Shown: positions 57,575 to 64,000 of the stretch, piece after piece
Position numbering within the stretch: the first letter of the stretch is position 1
Layout of the letters: every line of letters starts with the position of its first letter
Source of the DNA: Strongylocentrotus purpuratus
Taxonomy: Eukaryota; Echinodermata; Echinoidea; Camarodonta; Strongylocentrotidae
Assembly (NCBI RefSeq): GCF_000002235.5
Contig: NW_022145613.1
Coordinates: 12,940,981 to 13,004,980 of the forward strand
DNA: 64,000 nucleotides
Direction of reading: 5' to 3'
Notes under the pieces: model-generated
Database searches by the model: none
Seen by the model: the letters and a program-made list of their open reading frames with translations, nothing else
Told to the model about the DNA's origin: nothing
Made by a program: the position numbers and the translations under genes

Positions 57575-59511
57575 CTAGACTTTAATTCGTCACTTAGACG
57601 AATTAGGTGATACGTATGATATTGGTTTACATAACGAAAAATGCATTTAATACACGATATCATATTATTTTATAAAATACTTTTCCCATTATGATCTATC
57701 CATATGTCAAGTTTAAATTGTGTCGATCCCTTGATCATTATGGATCTAGGGAAGATAGATTAGTAACCGGTTACACCTTTGACTCTAATTTACATCATGA
57801 AAAACACATTTTGACGATTTTATCTTATTGAAAGAAATGAAAATGCAATTGATAAATGATTATCATCATTATGATAATGATGATCATGATGATAATGAAG
57901 ATGATCATATCATGAGCGTGATCCTGATATCTTTTTGAAAAAAATGAGGGGTGATTTAGATAGCATGTAGTCTCAGCTACAACATCCACAAAAATCAACA
58001 AAATCCAAGCAGAAATAACGGCGATATTGCTCGCAAAAGACAGAAATGTAGAATCCAGATTTGAGGAAAAGTCATCTCCCATAGGGATTAGACACAAAAA
58101 GTAATCGTTTAAGTGAAAATAGGGTAATAATAAAGCAAATAGTTTATTATATTATTTGCGGATCTACGTGTTTTAATAATCAAAGGAGATGGTACAGTGA
58201 AAGGTCAAAAAGAAAAAAAAGTAAAGGGAATAAAAATGGTTGGAGACGCCCAGACTCGAACCAGGGACCTCGAGGATAGAAGTCAAGTGCGTTAACGATA
58301 TACCAAAACAATTCACATAGCGATTACACGTAAACGGAAAATGGGATTCTCAAATCCCACTTTGCAAGTGCAATATGAGCATAATCCTGGCATCTGATCG
58401 AAAAATAAAAGGTAAACTTGTGATAGCGTATTGTCTCAGCTACAACATATTCGAAGATCAGCGAAAACTAAGCTAAAACAACGGAGATTTTGCTCGCGAA
58501 AGACAGGAGTGTAGAATCCAGTTTTGAGAAAAAGTCATGTCCCATAGAGAATACACGCAAAATGTGAAAAATTGACATGCCTCCTTTAATTGCAAAAATA
58601 CGCCATGATGCCTTTGTCAAAATGGAAAATTGTGGGTAATATATTTGTAGAAAATTGTCTCAGGTAGAACCTATCAAAATTTGAAAGAAAATCGATCAAT
58701 ATTTACAGAGATACAATCACTTCTCCAAAATTATGCTGACGTCATAATATGCAAATTGAAATTTAGAGTTTGGAGGCCATTATCATGACGTTATGAGTTA
58801 ATTGAGGGTCAAATGAGACATGAAATCATATCTCCGACTTATAATCTATCTAAATATGAAAAAAATATTGGGGGTTCCTATCTATTCTAAAGAGTTACAA
58901 AGAATTTTGTATAGGCATGTTTTTGCTCATGTATTGTGGATAAAGATAACGCAGGTCCGCGCGCGCTGTCAACTTTGACGGACGCTCATTGCGTTATTAA
59001 AGGGTTAACAAGTTATCAAAATGCTTGGAAAAATGTGCCAAATATGTTGATAGAGAAATTTCGGCGATTCTATGTTGCAAAACGCTAGTACGCGCAAAAA
59101 ATGCGCGCGCATGCGCGTGAGCATAATTTTTTATGATTTTTTAAGATATGCTTATAATGACCTGAAACGTATGCAAAAAAAAATTAAGACGATTTAGAGC
59201 ATTTTAAATTTTTGCACGCGCATTAACGCACGAACGCGTACGCGCGCGTTTACGCACGTTTATTGACCTGAAATTGACCGGACGGATATTGATCTTAATC
59301 GTGATAATTATGAATGTGAAATACTTTTCTGTTATGAAGATATGATCATAAGTTAATTTTCACAAAATGGCGCCTGGATGACGTCACGATGAGTTTGAGT
59401 TTTTGAAAAGTCACGCAGTTCTAAGTTAGGCTAAGATCTATCATCATAGCAAGTTTCATGATAATGGCTTTAGCCATTCTTGAGATATCCTGCGAACAAA
59501 ATTGAGGAAGA
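57575..59511 (-). mobile_element. Helitron-like unit 26 (family A, long form)
   Basis: GAT tract 57857-57920, tRNA-like module at 58242, GC-rich inverted repeat 59090-59262. The first ~700 bases are very close to unit 1, including the loss of the CTGTGCAGTAACC-type segment and the changed tRNA-like anticodon. Confidence 0.8.
58242..58304 (-). ncRNA. tRNA-like module, anticodon-loop CTA
   Basis: Shares with the unit 1 copy the loop TTCTATC (CTA) and the B box GGTTCGAGTCT. The T-run after the 3' strand is interrupted (ACCATTTTTATT). Confidence 0.6.
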
Positions 59512-59549
59512 ATAATAATAATTTCTTCTATACAGACACAAAATAAATA

Positions 59550-62170
59550 CTAGACTTTAATTCGTCACTTAGACGAATTAGGTGATACGTATGATATTGG
59601 TTTACATAACAAAGAATGCATTACACGATATCATATTATTTTATAAAATGCTCCTCCCATAATGATCTATCCATATGTCAAGTTTAAATTATGTCGATCC
59701 CTTGATCATTATGGATCTAGGGAAGATAGATTGAGACAATATATGACCATTGACTCTGTGCAGTAACCAGTTACACCTTTGACTCTAATTTACATCATGA
59801 AGAACGCATTTTGACGATTTTTATCTTATTCATAGAAATGAAAATGTAATTGATAAATAAGAGCTTATGCCTGAATAATTAAAAATGAATAGTGTATGAC
59901 GTCACGATGTCCCGGCGTAAATGAAAAGTCAAAATAAATGTGAGAATACATTAACGATCATTTTGAGTTGTCGACGTGAGATTCACTAGTTGCTTGAAAA
60001 TAAAATCTTTAAATATCGGATGGATATATACTGTCACTGTATAAGGAATGTGGATTAGAGGGATATTGATCCGTCAGTCTTTCTTGAAGGCTTGTCAATC
60101 AAAGAAATACAAAGATTTGAATGTATTTCGCTCAAGAAATTACATACAGCATTGCCAGTAAATTTCACAGGATCAATGTTAAAATCTCCCATTATATAAA
60201 CCTGTTTATGTTCAGTATGTGTTTTTTGTAAAACATTTTCAAAGACAGGGATGAAATCATTGATATTTGATTGGGGTTTCCTATATATGACACCTACAAT
60301 AATATTATTATCTCTCGGCAAATTGCTTTAAATAAACAGTGATTCATAGTTGTATGATGGGTATAATATAAATATATCATTGCGTATTTCATATTCAAAA
60401 TTGTCAGCGACCAATAGACCAACACCTCTACTCTTTTCTACTTGGCGATTAAAATGTATAAATGAATGACCAGACACATTGAATAATAGTGGCGTACTAT
60501 CATTAACCCAAGTTTCTATACATAAGTACAGATGAAATTGGATAAAGCATTACAATGTATGTTTAAACTACGCGAATTAAAATGTAAAATACTAAAATGA
60601 TAGTTAAAGTTACTGAATTCAGTCGTAAAATCCTCATCAATATAATATTTACAGTTCAGAAACCTACTGAAATGAAACTCATATTCTTTTTCGGATAAAT
60701 AGTTTAAATCATTGATATCAGTATAAGTATATGTAGTATTACTACCAAATATTGAATGAAGTTCGTCATTATTCAAGTCTTGAATAGGAAATGAACAATG
60801 AGAACAGAGTGGGTTATTAATGTAGCCGAATGCTCATCTTCTCTATAACGCTCATTTTATGTATTTTATTACCAGAGAAAAAAAGATGTCAGTCAGTCAC
60901 TCAATAGTGTCTGAGAGTAAAGTCTAGAAAGTAAAAGGGTTTCCTTACATAATTTCAATACGAGGACACTGCTAACGTTTAAGTTTCACAAATAGGACAT
61001 ACGTGACATATTCATCATTTCAACATTCAACTGAAAATTGTGACATGATCTCATCATCTGATCAAAAAACTAAAAGCACCGTTTTTATAGCCCATGGTCT
61101 CAGCTATAACATACCCCAATTTGGGAGAAAACAGAGCACACATAAGATAGATAGTGCTCATAGATGAATGCCATGTAGATTCATGATGTGAACGAAATTC
61201 ACCTTCCATAGACATAACACGCAAATGACGAAAATTCTGACATGTGGCCTTTAATTGAATTTTGTACTATGATGACCTCATTAAAATGAAACTTAGTGAA
61301 AAGTGATCTTGTAGAGAATTGCCTTATCTACAACATATCGACATTTCAAAGAGAATCGATGAATATTGAGAGAATTACACTACATTTTCCATAAATACAA
61401 TGACGTCATAATATGCAATTTTGTATTTTTGACTTCCAAGGCCATTATGATGACGTTAGGATGTACTTAATGGCCAAATGAGATATGAAATCATACCTCC
61501 GACTCATACTCTATCTAAATATGAAAAAAAAATGGGCAATCCCTATTCATCCCAATGGACTTTTTATAGGCATGTTTTTGCCCATATATGCAATGTATTA
61601 CAAAAATCGCGCGTACGGACGGTTATCTTGAACGGACGCTCATTCCGTTTTTAATAGTGATAAAGAGCTAAACATGGTATCAAATTTTCCGGAAAAATAT
61701 GAGGAATATTCGGTCAAAAGCTTTTGCGGAGAAATTATTTTTCGTTCGGCCGTGACGAACGAAAACGTCCAAAAATGCGTGTTTTGCGTGATTTTTTATG
61801 AAATGCTTATAATGGCCTGAAACATATGCAAAAAAAATTTAAGACGATTTTGAGCAATTTAAAATTTTACGCGCGCATTAACGCGCGTGCCTACGCGTAC
61901 GCGCATTTTTGCGCGCATTTATGGACCTCAAATTGACCCGACGGATATTGATCTTATTCATGATAAATATGAATGAAAAATAACTTTCCGTTATGAAGAT
62001 ATGATCACTAGTTGATTTTCACAAAATGGCGCCTGGATGACGTCACGATAACTTTGAGTCTTTGAAAAGTCACGCAGTTCTAAGTTAGACTAAGATCTAT
62101 CATCATTGAAAGATTCATGACAATGGCTTTATTCAGTCTTGAGATATCCTGCGAACAAATTCGAGGAAGA
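59550..62170 (-). mobile_element. Helitron-like unit 27 (family A) carrying a LINE segment
   Basis: Left 310 bases are ordinary family A up to TAATTGATAAAT at 59858. LINE-derived sequence follows to about 61020, then a core nearly identical to unit 16 runs to the family A right end. GC-rich inverted repeat 61750-61920. The GAT tract and tRNA-like module are replaced. Confidence 0.75.
60055..60776 (-). mobile_element. LINE fragment: endonuclease domain
   Basis: Read on the minus strand, the pieces of an APE-type endonuclease are in order: FSILHFNSRSL, then IETWVND and GVGLLV, then NNIIVGVIYRKPQSN, then KQVYIMGDFNIDP. These are the first blocks, the ETW motif, the G-x-x-YR block and the GDFN catalytic block of non-LTR retrotransposon ORF2. 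One frameshift (between the HFNSRSL and ETW pieces) and one in-frame stop before NLPRDN interrupt it. The reverse transcriptase that should follow is missing: similarity stops after RKTDGSISL. A CR1/L2/Jockey-like clade is likely, but the piece is too short to decide. Confidence 0.8.
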
Positions 62171-62212
62171 ATAAAAAGAAATAATAATAAAGAAAATCTT
62201 GACGAAATCAAA

Positions 62213-62244
62213 AGGTGATACGTAGACTTCGTTACGTATCACCT
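62213..62244. repeat. A-type spacer hairpin
   Basis: AGGTGATACGTA arms with the GACTTCGT loop, preceded by CTTGACGAAATCAAA, between units 27 and 28. Confidence 0.85.
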
Positions 62245-62246
62245 AA

Positions 62247-63460
62247 CTAGACTTTAATTCGTCACTTTGACGAATTAGGTGATACGTGCTATTTTGTTAT
62301 CATGAAAGTGTGCCGATGATGATCTCATGATAATGATCATAAATACGATAAAGACCATGATTAAGAGTGGTATAGCGCCCCCTTCAGGTATTCGATAGAG
62401 ATTTGTAGAATCAGGATTTCAGAAAAAGTCGCCTAACACGCAACCTAAGAAAATTCCGACATGCCACCTTTAATTGAAATTGTTACTATGATGATGTCAT
62501 CGAAATGATAAATGATGTACGACAATATTGTAGATAATTTATTAGCTACACCGTATTAAAATTTGGGAGAACATAGAATACAAATAAGCTAGATAGTGCT
62601 CAAAGATCAATGTCATGAAGAGTCATGATGTGAACGAAATTCACCTTCCTTAGGCATAACACTCAAATTAAGACAATTCTGAAATGTGGCCTTTAATTGA
62701 ATTTTGTACTATGATGACGTCAATAAAATAAAAAGTAGTGTGTATTTATCTTGAAGGCAATTGCCTCAACTACAAGATACCGACATTTGGAAGAAAATCA
62801 GTCAATATTAGGAGAAATACACTAAATTTAAAAAAAATAGAATGACGTCACAATATGCAATTATGTATTTTGACTTCCAAGGCCATTATGATGACGTCAA
62901 GATGTATTTAATGGCCAAATGAGCTATGAAATCATATCTCCGACTCATACTCTATCAAAATATGAAAAAAACTTGGCAGTCCTTATTCATCCCAATGGAC
63001 TTTTTATAGGCATGTTTTTGCCCATATATTTTCGTTCGGCCGTGACGAACGAAAACGTCTACAAATGCGTGTTTTGCGCGATTTTTTATGAAATGGTTAT
63101 AATGGCCTAAAACGTATGCAAAAAAAAATTCAGACGATTTTGAGCAATTTAAAATTTTACGCGCACGTTAACGCGCGCACAAACGCGTACGCGCATTTTT
63201 GCGCGCATTTATTGACCTGAAATTAACCGGACAGATATTGACCTTGATCATGATAAATATGAATGAAAAATTACTTTCTGTTATGAAGATATGATCATAA
63301 GTTGATTTTCACAAAATGGCGCCTGGATGACGTCACGATGATCTTGAGTCTCTGAAAAGTCACGCAGTTCTAAGTTAAACTAATATCTATCATCATTACA
63401 AGTTTCATGATAATAGCTTTATTCATTCTTGAGATATCTTGCGAACAAATTCGAGGAAGA
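62247..63460 (-). mobile_element. Helitron-like unit 28 (family A variant)
   Basis: Shares with unit 2 the GTATAGCGCCCCCTTCAGGT segment and the duplicated CATGTGGCC-type module, without the GA tract or LINE piece. An internal deletion near 63030 joins TGCCCATATA to TTTTCGTTCGGCC. GC-rich inverted repeat 63050-63215. Confidence 0.75.
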
Positions 63461-63521
63461 ATAATAATAAAAATAAATAATAAATAAATAAATAATAAAG
63501 AAAAATCTTGACGAAATCAAA

Positions 63522-63690
63522 AGGTGATACGTAGACTTCGTTACGTATCACCTAATAAATAATAATAATAAAGAAAAATCTTGACGAAATCAAAAGGTGA
63601 TACGTAGACTTCGTTACGTATCACCTAATAATAATAAAGAAAATCTTGACGAAATCAAAAGGTGATACGTATATTTCATACGTATCACCT
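63522..63690. repeat. Three A-type spacer hairpins
   Basis: Hairpins at 63522-63553, 63595-63626 and 63660-63690. The first two have the GACTTCGT loop; the third has TATTTCATA, with changed inner pairs but intact AGGTGATACG arms. Confidence 0.85.
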
Positions 63691-63694
63691 AATA

Positions 63695-64000
63695 AGCTAG
63701 ATAGTGCTCAAAGATCAATGTCATGAAGATTCATGATGTGAACGAAATTCAACTTCTTTAGGCATAACACTGAAATTGAGAAAATTCTGACATGTGGCCT
63801 TTCATTGAATTTTGTACTATAATGACGTCGATAAAATAAAAAGAAGTGTGTATTGATCTTGTAGGCAATTTCCTACGCTAAAAGATACCGCAATTTAGAA
63901 GAAAATCAGTCAATATTATGAGAAAAACAATAAATTTTCAAAAAATATAATGAAGTCATAATATGCAATTTTGTATTTTGACTTCCAAGGCCATTATGAT
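63695..64000 (-). mobile_element. Partial Helitron-like unit 29 (family A variant)
   Basis: Starts inside a unit at AAGCTAGATAGTGCTCAAAG, matching unit 28 at about 62587, with no CTAG hairpin end. It continues past the window edge. Confidence 0.7.

Noticed and set aside
10231-58304. Functional tRNA genes
   Set aside because: The 5' acceptor strand does not pair with the 3' strand in any copy, the anticodon varies, and all copies are embedded in repeats.
9564-64000. Retroviral, LTR or capsid-bearing element as the source of the repeats
   Set aside because: No long terminal repeats, no recognisable gag, pol, integrase, envelope or capsid sequence; the ends fit Helitron-type elements instead.

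Overview
The window looks like animal nuclear DNA, most likely from a marine deuterostome such as an echinoderm. The clues are HYR (hyalin repeat) exons with symmetric phase 1-1 introns, a tRNA-derived SINE, LINE fragments and very large numbers of Helitron-like repeats. There is no bacterial gene organisation and no complete long open reading frame. The species assignment is inference.

Layout. Positions 1-9.56 kb are host DNA with scattered repeats: poly-C tracts, a SINE piece, a TTCGGAA minisatellite, a hAT-like element, a GC-rich repeat block, a 1.3-kb TIR element and a 122-bp foldback. One minus-strand HYR-like exon lies at 2.06-2.24 kb. From 9.56 to 39.62 kb and from 44.33 kb to the end the window is an almost continuous head-to-tail array of 28 Helitron-like units plus a partial one at the right edge. 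All lie in the same orientation: the 3' end (hairpin, short spacer, CTAG) is on the left and the 5' end (TC...) on the right, so the elements read on the minus strand. Between 39.62 and 44.33 kb the array is interrupted by host DNA with two good HYR exons on the minus strand and duplicated intron segments. Related intron sequence at 8.8-9.5 kb suggests the array lies inside, or next to, introns of one HYR gene.

The units fall into three families by their 3' terminal sequence: A (ACGTATCACCT), B (GACAGACCACCT) and C (CAGCCCACCT). They share a core: a GC-rich alternating inverted repeat, TGACGTCA sites, an ATGCAAAT octamer in A, C and the long B units, and the AAAATGGCGCC motif near the 5' end. 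The long units also carry a tRNA-Arg-like module with an intact B box and a T-run behind it. About 25 short stand-alone hairpins sit in the AT-rich spacers between units. Their stems match the terminal sequence of families A, B or C, and they usually lie beside units of the same family. This matched hairpin/terminus system, plus shuffling of 5' and 3' ends, is the best candidate here for something undescribed.

The first unit is split by a 4.86-kb DNA transposon (11407-16263) with AACGTT-rich ends and an internal spliced transcription unit: TATA box, donor and acceptor sites, three phase-compatible exons and a polyadenylation signal. LINE fragments (an endonuclease piece and a C-terminal zinc-knuckle piece) are embedded in other units. 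No retroviral, LTR or capsid-bearing element was recognised.
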